Positions 33,591-46,260 of a stretch of 64,000 nt of DNA are shown here, in pieces. The stretch spans positions 67,437,348-67,501,347 of the forward strand of contig OX344764.1 in the NCBI GenBank assembly GCA_947034895.1, given 5' to 3'. Position numbers and translations under genes: made by a program. Within the stretch, counting starts at the first letter, position 1. Every line of letters starts with the position of its first letter. Below the pieces are notes generated by a model that was given only the letters and a program-made list of their open reading frames with translations, made no database searches and was not told the DNA's origin. Source of the DNA: Rhytidiadelphus loreus (taxonomy: Eukaryota > Streptophyta > Bryopsida > Hypnales > Hylocomiaceae).

Positions 33591-34340
33591 GCTTCTCGCA
33601 TGAGATCCAGCCAAGAAAATCAGAAAATTCAAAAGCATCTGGGAATGGTCAACTGAAGATGGACCATTTCGCACTTGAATTTGTTGGTTATTAGATTTTT
33701 TTTCTAAAGAAATGAAAAGAAATGAACCACTTCTTCTTTTGGGCAACTTCTCGCACGAGATCAAGCCAAGAAAATCATAAAATTCAAAGCATTTGGGAAT
33801 GGTCAACTGAAGATGGATCATTTTGCACTTGAATTTGTTGGTTATTAGATTTTTCCTAAAAAAAAGAAAAGAAATTAACCACTTCTTCTTTTGGGCAACT
33901 TGTCGCATGAGATCAAGCCAAGAAAATCAGAAAATTCAAAACATTGGCAATGGTCAACTAAAGATGGACCATTTTGCACTTGAATTTTTTGGTTATTAGA
34001 TTTTCCTAAAGAAATGAAAAGAAATGAACCACTTCTTCTTTTGGGCAACTTCTCGCATGAGATCAAGCCAAGAAAATCAAAAAATTCACAGCACCTCACA
34101 ATGGTCAAGATGGACCATTGCATACTTGAATTTGGCGGTTATTAGTTTTCTTCCAAAGAAATGAAAAGAAATGGATCATGCACTTCTTTTAGAGTAGCTT
34201 TTCACATGAGATCAAGCGAAGAAAATCAGAAAATTCAAAGCACCTAGCAATGGTCAATATGGACCATTGTGCACTTGATTCTTTTCCTTTTCTTATGAAA
34301 AAGGTGGATCATTTCAAATCTCTTGGTTTATAGAAGTATT
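33591..34340. repeat. five-copy tandem repeat, about 150-bp unit
   Basis: Units start near 33591, 33746, 33898, 34048 and 34197. Each begins with a version of CTTCTCGCATGAGATCAAGC and contains AAGATGGACCATT and, in most units, AACCACTTCTTCTTTTGGGC. Divergence increases toward the last unit. The open frames across it follow the period and are not genes. Confidence 0.9.
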
Positions 34341-36840
34341 CAATTTTTGAATTTTCTTGGCTTGGTCCTATTTGTAAATAGTTTTTAGACCATCAAATCC
34401 ATTAATAATGCATATAACAAAATGGCATGCAAAAATATTATTATTATTATTTTTTTCTTCTCAAAGAGCAATATTCTTCTATTAAAAATACAAGAAAGGA
34501 GAAAAAAAAGGTAGAATGAGTTGGGGTCCTAGACAAGTATAGAGAGACAATATTATTAACTTTTGATTGATGTGTAATTAGAACTTTAGAGTACTGTTCT
34601 TTGGATTACAATATAAATCTTATAAAATAGACAATCATTATAGACAATTGTCTATTAGAAGCAAGTTAAAGACACAATTATAGAAGCAATTATAGAGGCA
34701 ATAGGTTTAAAATAGAATAAATCAATTCCTAAATTCTTATGTTATTTATGTCATTTAAAAAAAATTAGGCTTATTTAGTTGTGGTCTTTATAATTTTTGT
34801 CTTTAGCTTACTTCTAATGGGGTCTATTTTGGTCATTTAGAGTTTTAAGTTCAAATATTTATGTGCCAATATTTATAGGATTTTTGATGTATTTCTAATG
34901 ATGGCACTTTAAATTTCAAATTCTATATCAATTATTCAAAAGTTATTTTAATTGTTAGCTAGACCACTTTTGCCTTCTATATTGAGGATGTGTCAAGAAT
35001 GAATTTAAGGATTCTTTTAGACTTCATTCATGTTGCTAACAATATCACTAGAAGTACCAAATGCAAAATTTGGTAAAAACTTTCATTTCATCCATATATT
35101 GCCAAAATCTGATTTTGGATATTTTTTTGACATAAATGAATGATGAACAATTATATTTGTGGTTTTTGAACAAATTGATTATTTACACTAAATTTTTTTT
35201 TTTAAGTTTATAGAATTTTATCTTATTTATTGAATGATAAGGGCTCATGACATGGACATCGAATCTTGAGAAGAGTGTTAGGGCATTTAAATTGACACTC
35301 TATATAAGGGGGCCGTGCATTAGAATATTAGGAATTTTGTGAGAAGTCCTACAAGGTTGCGAAGTAGGTGGCATTGCACTTGACCCAATGCTAAGTTGCC
35401 ATCAACAACCTCAAACCAAGTTTCCCCATGAAAATGCGGTTGTGACTTGTGAAGTCAAGAGTGAAAGTCTGAAAGAAACATGTCACATGTTGCCATGATC
35501 CAAGAGCTCCAAAATTTGTTCCAACAAAAGACATGGTTAAAGAATCTTTGAATGGAGTGCCAACTTTTACGCTCTCCAAAAATCCACAAATTGTCACCTT
35601 GAGGAGTCAATATGGCAAGCACACAAAAAAACAAAAGTGTTTAATGGTTGCATTATACAACATTTTTAATTCACCCCTTGATACCTTGCTATTGCAACCT
35701 TAAAAACATCCTTTGTAGAGCACACAATACCTCTAAAGATAAGTTTGATTTAGACTTAATTCCAAAAGTCCCAAGGGTTATTTTTAATCAAAAAATCATT
35801 CAAAATTTTGATTTCTATTGCAAAGAATAAAAAAGTTTTTTTTTTTTGCATATCTAACTATGGGATTGCACTACACTAGTACAAGAATGTGGAAGAAATT
35901 TTAGAAACTTTAATAGTGTAGATTATAAGATATTTGTGTTTAAATTGAAGAAAATAGATTCTTTTGCACTTTGCAAAACTATAGAATAAGACTTTGAATC
36001 TTCCTAATTTAAACTTTTGAATTATAGATATTGAATTCTTAAAAACTTATGTTGAAGAACTGAGATGAAAGTGTAGGGAAAATCAACAACTTGATTTTTT
36101 TTTAAATCAGTAATAAAAAATAGGTACAAGATAGAAGGAAAAACTAAATCGTAATAGACCTAAGATGGAAGTGAGATAATTTTGGCAAGCAAATTGAACC
36201 TTATAGATTTTTTTTCTAAAATTTTGATAATTCAATTAAAAAACGAGTCCAAAATATTATTTTCTCAAAAAAATGTTGTGATTGCTTGCAAAATAAGAAG
36301 TCCCATAACTTTCACATCACTAATACAAATGGAATAAATCAAAACTTTCCATGTAGAAAAAAAATAAAATCTATGAGAAATAAATTTTTGTTGTTGTTGC
36401 CTAAGTTTGAGCATTATGGGCTTAGGAGCATATAATTTTTTCTTCCAAACACCAATTGAAAAAAAATTATATTTTTAGAAAGCTAATGGATTTTTCTATT
36501 TTAACAAAAATCCAAAAATTGTACCCAAAAATTGAGATCATAAAAGCCTACCTAAACTTCCGTTTGTCTCTTGAGGGAATGCTTAGTCCTTTAGGTGTTA
36601 AGAAAAATTATAGCACAAAATTCAAGTCCCTTACCCCCTTAGATCATTATTAAGGTCTATTCACATTCACTAAATAATTATCATAGTTTCTTATTTTCTT
36701 TCTAGTTATTTCATTGAATTTATTAATTCACATGTAGGGGGACTTGTAATAAAAACAATTGGCACTTCAATGATATGTGGGTATTTGTAGGTTACATGAT
36801 TTCATCTAGAAGGAAAACTTTAATTGTTGATGATATTATG
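34341..36840. other. AT-rich spacer
   Basis: Nothing supportable as a gene. It is AT-rich with poly-T runs. A motif similar to TCCTTTAGGGGTTAA occurs near 36588. Confidence 0.5.
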
Positions 36841-37984
36841 AAGCCCTTGTTCATATTCCAACAACACTAGAGTGTGAGCGGGAAGCGACGAGCGTTGAGC
36901 AATGAACAATTGAATTTGAACGTTCATTGCAAATATTTTTACTAAAAATAGGCATGTCAAAGTAATAAATAGGATTGTCATATTTAAAAATAATAATGTC
37001 AAAAAACAAATATAGATTTTTTTTTGAATTCAAATTTTTTATTTTAAATAATCAATTATGCAATTAGATGTTGCATTTAAAGGGGCATGAATGAAAGTCA
37101 AGCAACTCCCACAATAAATAAAAACTCAATCATACATCTAATGGATGAATGAACTCTATCCATGTCATTCATTCATCATCCATTTAACAATTGATTTACT
37201 TGTACATTGCAATACATGTCTAAATAAATTGACTGAAATTTTTTATTAAAAAAAAATAGAAAACAATTTAGGGTTCTTGATGTTAAAACTCATTCTACTA
37301 TTTTGAAGCTATTTTAGGGCTCCTAATAGCACATGCAAGGTTCATTTCAAGTTGCCAAAGGACCCTCCTTGGCTACTAATTTGGAGATTTATTTCAATTG
37401 TGATTTAAGAGGAAAAAAAATTCAAAATTTTTTTTTTAAAAGAATTTTTTTATTTAGTTTAGTAAAAAAAAATTCAAAGAAATTCAAAAATAAATTCCAT
37501 TTTTTTTCTTTTCAAAACTTTTATTTCAAAAAGAAAATTCAATTTTTTTTTAATGAGTAAATCGCTCCTCGGATTCCAAAGAGCCCTAATATAATTTTAT
37601 TTTTTTTAAATTGAAAAAGAAACTGAAATAAAAATGTTTTTAAATTTTTAAATTAAATTTCTTTTAGAGTAGTTCAAATTTTCTCCCAAAGAAGATAGCA
37701 ACAAGAAATCGCTTCTCCGATTCGAGGAGCCATCTATTGAATGTTTTTTGTTTTGTTTTAAGAAAAAAAACTTTTTGTAATTTAATTTTATTTATTTATT
37801 TGAAAATACAGTTTTATTTTGAAAAAAAGAATTCTGAATTTTTTTCATTTTAATCAAAATTTAAATAACCTCCCAAATTAATAAAGGGAAGGTCCTTTAG
37901 CAACATTCCTACCTTTGATTAAGGTACTTGGACATCAATCCTTGTCTTAAACAATTGAGTTTTAAATCCCATTCAACAAACATC

Positions 37985-38160
37985 CATCATCCAATGAAAT
38001 GAACAACAAATGTATTTCATTCAATGAAATGAACAATAGATGTATTTCGTCCAATGAAATGAACAACAGATGTATTTCATCCAATAAAATGAACAACGAA
38101 TGTATTTCATCCAATGAAATAAACAATGGATGTATTTCATTCAATGAAATGAACAATGGA
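37985..38160. repeat. 30-bp minisatellite, left part
   Basis: About six units of a 30-bp sequence made of TGTATTTCATCCAATGAAAT plus GAACAACAAA, with point variants. It is the same unit as at 38891-39083. Confidence 0.9.
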
Positions 38161-38886
38161 TGTGGGTGATTGCAAGAAACACTTGTCCTATTTTTTGTCC
38201 CCTTGACCTTAGACAGGTGATTTTTTGCTCATAACTTTTGCATCGTGTGTCCATCTTCTATGAAACTTGAAATGAAGGTACATGTGGTAGTTTTAAATGT
38301 TGAGTAATTTTTTAAGTTTTTTTTAAAATTATTTTACTATTTTTAAATTGCCCCCGATTAGATGTCTACCTTGGCCATTTTGGGGGTTTGTAGTACTATT
38401 TTTGATCCAAAAATAAGAATTTGAAGCTCAAAATTGGTATACAAGGACTTATACTAAAGTTACACAATCTCACAAATTAAAAAAAAAAATAGTAAACTGT
38501 CCACCCTCCACATGTGCTCAAAGAGCACTACCTTTGCGCAAGTGTAGAGAACACAATTTTATTTTTCCAATAGTGAAAATTGGTGAAAAGGAATATCTAT
38601 AAGTTAGAAAAAATGTCTTTTTTTTTTAGAATTTTAGAATTTTTTAACTATTTTTTAAGAATTAAATTCCAAACTGTCTATTTTCTTCCATTTTTCAACC
38701 CTCTTTGACCGTGCATAACTCTTAGAGATAAAAAATTTTAGGTCTGAATTTTTGCACATATCATTTTTTTAATACTTTACACATTATCCATTTTTTTATT
38801 TATTTAAAAAAAAATTATTCCAAAAATCCACGAACAGGAGTGAAATTGCCGTTTTGAATGAAAATCGGCAGGTGTTTCTTGCAACT
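38161..38886. mobile_element. insertion splitting the 30-bp minisatellite
   Basis: Its ends are inverted: TTGCAAGAAACACTTGTCC on the left and, in reverse, TTGCAAGAAACACCTGCCG on the right. Minisatellite units stop abruptly on one side and resume on the other, with ATGT present at both junctions as a possible target duplication. A sequence related to its left end lies in reverse at about 41830-41930, so it is a dispersed family. Confidence 0.65.
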
Positions 38887-38890
38887 GCCT

Positions 38891-39083
38891 ATGTATTTCA
38901 TCCAATGAAATGAACAACAAATGTATTTCATCCAATGAAATGAACAACAAATGTATTTCATCCAATGAAATAAACAATGGATGTATTTCATCCAATGAAA
39001 TGAACAACAAATGTATTTCATCCAATGAAATGAACAACAAATGTATTTCATCCAATGAAATGAACAACAAATGTGTTTCATCC
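38891..39083. repeat. 30-bp minisatellite, right part
   Basis: Six to seven nearly identical 30-bp units, more homogeneous than the left part. The repeated HWMKYICCSF and NNKCISSNEM frames are artefacts of the period. Confidence 0.9.
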
Positions 39084-39316
39084 AATAAAATCAACTACAA
39101 AATATTCATCCAAATTCATTCATCTCCATTCATCCTCTTCAAACTCATTTATAGCCATAAGTGTTTACCTTAAACCATGGATATAAGCATCTCATGGTGA
39201 AAAGTTTTAAATTTTTCACAAGATTTTCTAAAAACTGTCACTATTCACTGCTCATCTTTTGTCACTCAATGCTCAACACTCGTTGCTTCCTACTCATACT
39301 TAAGCAACCCTGGCTT

Positions 39317-42300
39317 AGAACATTATTCCTAAGAATAACTTTTGAATACCAAGTTGCCATCAACATATACTAAATGTGGGGTCAAATTCCCACATTTACA
39401 AAGTTTGTTCAAGGTGCACATTTGAGTGCAAATAATTCCTTAGTCTAGTTCATTCCAACACTCTAGCAAATTACTAAGACTTAGATTCCAAATATCATAT
39501 ATTTTGTGCCTTTCTAAAGGTCGTGTACCCCTCAAGGGGTTCACACACCCTTACATTTAGTAACCACGTGCAATAATAAGGTATTAAATGGTGGGGTATT
39601 TATTTCCTTTGCAAATTTTTTTACCTCCCTATTTGTAAATAAAAAGTTACTAGCATGTATTTTTCAACACCCTATTTTTTTTGTAAAAGGGTGAAAAGTC
39701 TATTTTTTGGCACCCTATTTTTTTGTACATTTTAGAACTACTGAATACCAAGAGAAATGTGAGAAACAAAATTTTCCATAACATTTGGACTAGAACTAAT
39801 GCACCACGCAATACCAATGCATATCATTGAAAGGGACATTGAAAACACAACCAATGGCTACATCAAACCAATCATGACAATATAACAACCTATAATACAA
39901 AACCAAGGAGTTGTGGCATGCATTCTTTTAGTAGTATAAATTCTACAAAAGAAGAACACCCTTGATCAACCTTGAACCCCCTTAATCTCTTGAAAATTTT
40001 GAGCGCCAACGAGGCATTCCTACCGCACAAGCATGAATGCATGAGCATTTCCTATCAATCCAGAGGCAATTAATGAATTCAAATTAGGGGCAGTAATTAC
40101 AACCATCTTCCTAAGTCATGCATTAACAAATTAAACCTACTAAGCATTTTAAGGTGAATCCAACACTTTGCACCCTATTTTTTTCTACTATATTGAAAAA
40201 TGTAGGATTTTTTCAATACCCTACTTTATATATAATCATGCACAATACATATTACCAATTATATGGTAAATCTATCCAAAGTATAAAATTTTCCTTCAAT
40301 TAATTAAATTTACCCTATTTTTTATCTCACACCATTTTCTATTACATCCATGGTCTCCCCCCGAGGTGTACTCTCCCGCCCGAGGTGTACCCATCTTATT
40401 TTGAGATGTCACCTATGAAGAAAGGATTTGGTAGTCCAAACTTGCATTGCAATAAAAAATGAACAAATGGTTGTAGGGTCACCCCTCATTGTTCATAGCC
40501 ATTGGAAGTAACAATAATGCTACACATCCAACAAATTCATCTAGATTTTGCACCTAGACTATAGTGATGTTCCCAATTGGAAATCAAAGTTCAAACTTGA
40601 CAACTTCTGAAACAAAAGAGAATAATGAATTTTTGTGCATCAAGTTCTTATATTAGACATCAACTTGAGATGGAGTACACATACAACATGGAATTGGATT
40701 TAGATCTACAAGCTTCTATTAATTGCAGTAAAAGTTGTTTCAACAAATCGAGAAAAAAAATAGGGCCTTGGAGCACAAAAGCTTGCTCTCAAGCTGTCAA
40801 GCATAGTAATAAGTTAACTAAGAAATCAACAAAATGTCCAAATTTAGAGCATTTACAATAAAAAAGAACTTGCAAAAAATTAAAAGGACAAGTTCACAAA
40901 CTTGAGACAAAAAAAATAAAGAAATTGAACACTTAAAACGCACAAATTGATCAAACTCCCAAGTACTTGTACATAACATAGACTATCTCTTGTGATTATA
41001 GGAAGTTGTGGTCCTTCCCCCCCCTCCCACACAGCCACACAATCGTTGATTGAAAAATGAAATCAATTCTATGAATTTTGTGACCGTTGATTTACTTTTG
41101 GGGGGACAAACAAACTATCTCCTATGACTATGACCTTAGAATTGGCAGGCAAACCTGCCTTGCCAAAGCCTCCCTCTGGAAAGTTGACAGCCGTAGATTA
41201 GATTAGATTAAAAAAAAGTAACCCCCTCCCTTGCTAAATATAAATACGAATACATGTTTGGGAATTGAATACGTGTATAGGATATGGATATGATATAGAT
41301 ATGGTATAGATACAAGATACGGGATATGGACATATCCCATATTTTTTGGAATTCTGAAGTGCTTTCTTAAATTCAAATAGGAGGAGGAGGTGGGAGGATA
41401 ATTAAAAAAATTAATCACAAAATAGGAAGAGGGAAGAAGTTAAAACATTTTTTTTAAAAGGTTTAGGTTCCAAAATGGGAGAAGAGGGTAGATAATAAAT
41501 ATTTAAAAAAGAAATTTAATTACAAAAATCGGGGAGGGGGGTAATAATTTAGATTTTTTTTAATGGGATCTTTTGAATGGATGGAGAATTGGAGGGTGGT
41601 GCATTAGTCAAAATGCACCTCTACCTCACTGTCTTCATATAGTTTTCTAATACCAACTAGTAGTGTCCAATTGTCCACGTAGGGATATTTTTATATTTTT
41701 ATTTTTTGAAAATAAAAATAAAAATTCAAAAAAATAAAATTCAAAAGTAGCCGTGTTTTTCAATCTAAAAGGATTTTCTAATCAACTAGTTACATCTTGA
41801 TGAAAAACAATTCTACAATTCATGTGTAAATACAAAGATATAAAGCAAAAGTTATGGCCAAAAATCATATTGACCTACAATAGGTGACAAAAAAAAATAG
41901 TACAAGTAATTCTTGCAAATGCCCTACTACGTAGTATCAACAAAGTGAATTCCAACTCCAACTTGTCTACAACTTCACAATTACACTCTAGATTGAAAAC
42001 CCTTTGTGACTATTTTCAACATTTGGGTGTGAACAACTACAATATTATGACCAAATTGTACAACAATTGTAAAAAATGAAAAATTCTATTCCGACTTTCA
42101 AAAGGGCAAAATCGCTAAATAGATCAATCAAATTTCTACTTTGTTGTGATATACCAATAAATAGTAGCAACCTAACTTTTACAAACTATTATATAGTTAT
42201 ACACTCTATTGTGCCATTCAAAGAATTTTGCACAATATAGAACACAATTAGATTTGATTGTTATGGACACCCTAATGTACCTTTGAGTATGATGGTACAA

Positions 42301-42960
42301 TTATTTTGCCAAAATCAAATTACAATATAGTAGAGATGTCCACTTATATTGCTTAGTAATTTGACACCTCACATTGAATCCTTCAATGATTATATTTTGT
42401 TACTTCTTTAATGGGGGATTTTTTAACACAAAATATGTGCATATGGATGCTTTCTACATATCTATGTAGTCAAGTTTTTTGATTCATTACCAATACTTTT
42501 CAAAGAATTATTAAGTGAAACAATTCACCAAAAATGGAGTCTTGATTTTTTGAAATTGCTTGAGAATTGAATGTTAATTATATAAAGAAAAAAACGTCCA
42601 TTGTATTCTATATAATGCAAACTTCCTTGAATGACATAGTAGCATGTTTGTAACTTAGTTGCTAGGTATTGTAAGTAAACTATTGTAGATTCACTTTATT
42701 TATAAATGCATATTGAGACATCAAGTGCATATGCAACTTCAACAAATAATCTCCTTGCCAAGTTCAAAGCTTCAATCCTTGCTCACCAACCAACTACAAT
42801 TACAACAACTATCTACACCTTGACTTTATTTCAAAAACTAAATCATTCAAGCTTGTCTTGCTACTAGTATCGATATCCACTACTTCACAATCCTTTCCTT
42901 CAACTGGTATCCTCATTCCAATCGTTTAGTGCATTAAACAATAAACCAAACATCCAAAAG
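39317..42960. other. AT-rich repeat-rich spacer
   Basis: No gene is supported. Visible items are several CACCCTATTTTTT motifs (39668-40320), a fragment of the minisatellite-splitting element near 41830-41930 and a GATATG/TATAGATA low-complexity stretch near 41280-41340. The last few hundred bases before 42961 probably include the 3' UTR of the Dof-like gene. Confidence 0.5.
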
Positions 42961-44196
42961 TTAATAAGTCAACTCCTTCACATGATCCCACAACCATTTT
43001 GCTTTCTTCTCAACGTTCACCATTACCTTATGAGGAAGATGCATGTTCTCCATTTTATGAACTTCATTGGCCAAGCTCTCAACATTTTCATCCACCTTCT
43101 TCAATTTAGCTTCATATGCAGCTAGCATTTCAAGTCTTGCACCATTCAAGGGACCTCCTTGCCATGAATTCATGTATTTTGCAACTCCTTGTTTAATAGT
43201 GTACAACATCTCTTTGTTCGGATACAAGTCTCTATGTTCTTGCTCTTGACTCTCAGTCTTTCTCCATTCAAGTTCCAATAGTATGGCCGTTTTTTCAATG
43301 AATGCTTCATCAAGGGTGGCGTGAGCTTTAAGTAAGTACTTATGAGCTTTCATCTTGAGTAGTTCGGTTTTTAAGAGCACATTATTAGGATGAAGGTCTT
43401 CACATAAAGTGGTGTCAAATACCATTGGAGTCTCTTCCGTAGACTCTAGAACTTCATGTGTTAGAATACGATCTTCATTCCTGTCTCTTGGAAGATTTGA
43501 ATCATCATGATCTTTGGTCTCTTCTCCAAGTTGTTCTACTAGATGCATCTCTTCATCCTCTCTTGCTAAATTGCTCTCTTGAGGAGGCAATTTATTTAAA
43601 TCCAATGGAAAAGACTCTCCATCCTCATCCTCATCCTTCTCCCAATCCTCATCCTTCTCCTCATCCTCACTCTCATCTTCATCCTTCTCCTCATCCTCAC
43701 TCTCATTCTCATCCTTCTCCCCATCCTCATCCTCTGAATCTCCAATTTCACTCTCAAAGTCCTCCATTACCTCATTAGTTTCTTCTTCAAAGTCGTTAGT
43801 TTCTTCTTCTAGTCGTTTGGTCTTGGTTTGAATTGCACTTGCCGAGCCTTGCGTACTTGAACCTATCTTCCTTTGTGTCCACCTTGCCAATCCACTACTC
43901 TCACCAATCTCCACACCTTTAGCTTGAAGGCTACCAATCTTAGTTCTTGCTATAGCCTTTCTACTTCTGTTTGTGCCCTTTCTATATGATTCTCTCAACT
44001 TTCCTCCAAGGGTAAATAAGCGCTTGCAACCGTTACAAAAAAAGCGGGGTTGGTCATATTTGTTGTTGTTAAAATACCGCATCACAACATCCTTTGATTG
44101 ACACTCCAAACGAGAACATTCTCTTTGAACATTGTCTAAGATGCTTTTTGGAATAAATTTCTCCAAATCAGGTCGAGGCTTGCAAGTAAGTGCCAT
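42961..44196 (-). CDS. Dof-like zinc finger protein with acidic region
   Basis: The single-exon frame of 411 residues begins MALTCKPRPDLEKFIPKSIL. Residues 27-68 match the plant-specific Dof zinc finger: Cys27, Cys32, Cys54 and Cys57, with YFNNNKYDQPRFFC in the place of the Dof YFNNYxLxQPRHFC. The spacing between the second and third Cys is the normal 21. The first pair is separated by four residues (C-x4-C) instead of two, and the usual YWT is LFT. A basic stretch (RKGTNRSRKA) follows, then a long Glu/Asp-rich region (about 140-220) of EDEEKDEDESED type. The C-terminal part is helix-like and charged with a KKAKWLWDHV end. Dof proteins bind AAAG-containing promoters. DNA binding here is uncertain because of the altered finger. 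Tandem acidic repeats suggest recent expansion. Confidence 0.7.
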   Translation of the reverse strand: MALTCKPRPDLEKFIPKSILDNVQRECSRLECQSKDVVMRYFNNNKYDQPRFFCNGCKRLFTLGGKLRESYRKGTNRSRKAIARTKIGSLQAKGVEIGESSGLARWTQRKIGSSTQGSASAIQTKTKRLEEETNDFEEETNEVMEDFESEIGDSEDEDGEKDENESEDEEKDEDESEDEEKDEDWEKDEDEDGESFPLDLNKLPPQESNLAREDEEMHLVEQLGEETKDHDDSNLPRDRNEDRILTHEVLESTEETPMVFDTTLCEDLHPNNVLLKTELLKMKAHKYLLKAHATLDEAFIEKTAILLELEWRKTESQEQEHRDLYPNKEMLYTIKQGVAKYMNSWQGGPLNGARLEMLAAYEAKLKKVDENVESLANEVHKMENMHLPHKVMVNVEKKAKWLWDHVKELTY

Positions 44197-45906
44197 GGTG
44201 TATGTTTTTCCTAAATGTGGTTGTGAATCAATGAGATTATTTGTTAGAAAACATTTAGTAAGCTAACATTTGTTGGAGAAAATGTACTACCACTAGGTCT
44301 ATAGTATAATAATTAAATTAAATTATTGGTAGCTATATCAACTCAAGAAAGAAACCATTTAGGGCTAACAAGTAATTGATTTAGTGTCTAGAAATTGAGA
44401 ATATAGTTATTCTTTTATAATTTTCATTCCTTAGAAAATATACTATTATATAATCTAAAATTAAAAATTTAACTTGAACTTGCAAAAATTACTTACTAGC
44501 TTTTAATGGGCCAATGTCTTAAGTATTGACAAAAGTTGAAGTGGTTTGCTTGTCAAAAAGATGATGAAAACACCTAACAAAATGAATAAACATCCCAAAT
44601 CAATAAAACACAAAAGACAAGACCTCTTGTGATTATCAATGCCTAGATTTGACAATGACAATATGAACAGATGAGATGACAACCCAAGTGATTCCAAATG
44701 AATGATTGAAGTCTAACTAAAATATACTTGCTCAAGATAATACATAAACAATATATAACTTCTAAGAAAACAAGTTTTCTAGCAACAATATATTATTTAA
44801 TTTAGGAGCATGCCTACATGGAAAAACAATAACAAAACATGAACTCTAGCACAAATTAAGTCTTTTTATTTACACCACTATAAACTTGCTAGTTCCAAAA
44901 ACCTACATAAATCTCTACACTATCTTCATTTTGAAATGTATAAATTGGCCACTCAATGCAACTCTAAGCTCTTCCTAGAACAATATGGTAATGGAAGAAG
45001 TGTGGCTTCTAGTTAACTTTATAGTCCTTGGAGTAAAGAGTCTCGTCGGTTGGTTAACTAATAATATATGTCTCGATAATAGTATAGAGTTGAGTAGAAA
45101 TGCAAGTCTCGGTAGTTTAGTTGATGATGTTTGCTTCATCAATTGGATGTAATCACTCAACTAAACTCTTCTATGTATACAAACGGATAAGTTTAAGTTA
45201 TCAAAAGAATTGTAGCTAAGGTTTATTAATAGCCCTTGATAGAATAGTCTTGATAGATGGGTACTACTAATGTATGTCTCTCTGATTGTGTACAATTACA
45301 AGATAGAAATGTAAGCTTTGTTAATTATATGGAATCACATGCTAACCACAAAATATGCTTTATTGAATTGTAGTAGGTTTCCAAAATTTGATCATTTTGT
45401 CACATGTTGTAAAAATTTAAAAACAAAAAAGGCAATTTGTTAGTTCTAAATTGTTAATTAGTTTGTTTATTTTGACATTTATTTTCATTGAAGTGCCTTT
45501 ACTAGCACCAAGGTAGTTAGCCAAGCGAGTAGCCAAGTTGAGTGTAATTAGCCAAATCAAAATTTAAAATACACCCAACTAAAAAATAGCTTCCAACTAA
45601 TGTCAACCCTCCATATTGATTACTACAATTCTATTATATAATGGACAAGGTCCAATTTCTTGCCTTAAGAAAGGCCTCTATTGCCTTGGGATTCAAAGTC
45701 AAACTTAGTTGTAGTCTCAATGCAAAGTTTCACCAATTTCACACTAGTACAAAACTCTCTATTTGTACTTGTAAGGTAAGTACAATCAAAATCACCATTA
45801 ACCAAAAACCATTACATCTAGATTCTTACCTAGAATGAAGACATTAAGTATGAAGATGTACAAGGTTTAAACATTAGAACTTTGTATTGATTTATGGAAC
45901 ACCTAT
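44197..45906. other. spacer upstream of the Dof-like gene
   Basis: AT-rich, with no gene recognised. Bases just above 44197 should include the Dof-like gene's promoter. No clear TATA box can be assigned. Confidence 0.45.
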
Positions 45907-46260
45907 CACTACACTAAAAAGGATATTTAGTGTTGGCAACACTATTTGCGAACCATGACACTAAATATCATTTACCCTACTAAAGTAAGTAACACTAAAT
46001 GTAATTTCTAACACTAAAAGTACTCTATGGTAAATCTGAAATATGAAGAGGTTTACATTTAGTGTTACATTTCATTTACAGATTTCAGATTTAGTGGGTC
46101 AGATTTCAGATTTCAGATTTTACATTTAGTGTTACAAAGGCGGCGCATTGAAGTTTAGCACTACACTAATTGTCCTAAAATTGACAATTAGTGTAGAGTC
46201 AAGTAGGGTGGTAATTACACTAAATGTAATCCAACACTAAATATCCTTTTTAGTGTAGTG
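45907..46260. mobile_element. CACTA-type MITE
   Basis: The 354-bp element has perfect 30-bp inverted ends beginning CACTACACTAAAAAGGATAT. The CACTA terminus is diagnostic of the EnSpm/CACTA superfamily. Subterminal copies of AACACTAAATGTAAT in both orientations are typical transposase-binding repeats. The flanking trinucleotides TAT and TTT do not match exactly, so a 3-bp target duplication is not confirmed. Non-coding. Confidence 0.85.

Larger units (their letters stand above)
36841..39316. mobile_element. probable foldback element carrying minisatellites
   Basis: Inverted similarity links about 36841-36910 with about 39261-39316. GGAAGCGACGAGCGTTGAGC on the left corresponds to GGAAGCAACGAGTGTTGAGC on the opposite strand at the right. 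Both sides also share AAGCC outside. The ends frame two arrays of one 30-bp minisatellite and a further insertion. No transposase is visible, so it would be non-autonomous. No target duplication was found. Confidence 0.45.

Noticed and set aside
38804..39173. Repeat proteins (HWMKYICCSF, NNKCISSNEM)
   Set aside because: Artefacts of a 30-bp period divisible by three.
43458..43778. Pro/His/Ser-rich plus-strand frame
   Set aside because: Antisense shadow of the acidic region of the Dof-like gene.
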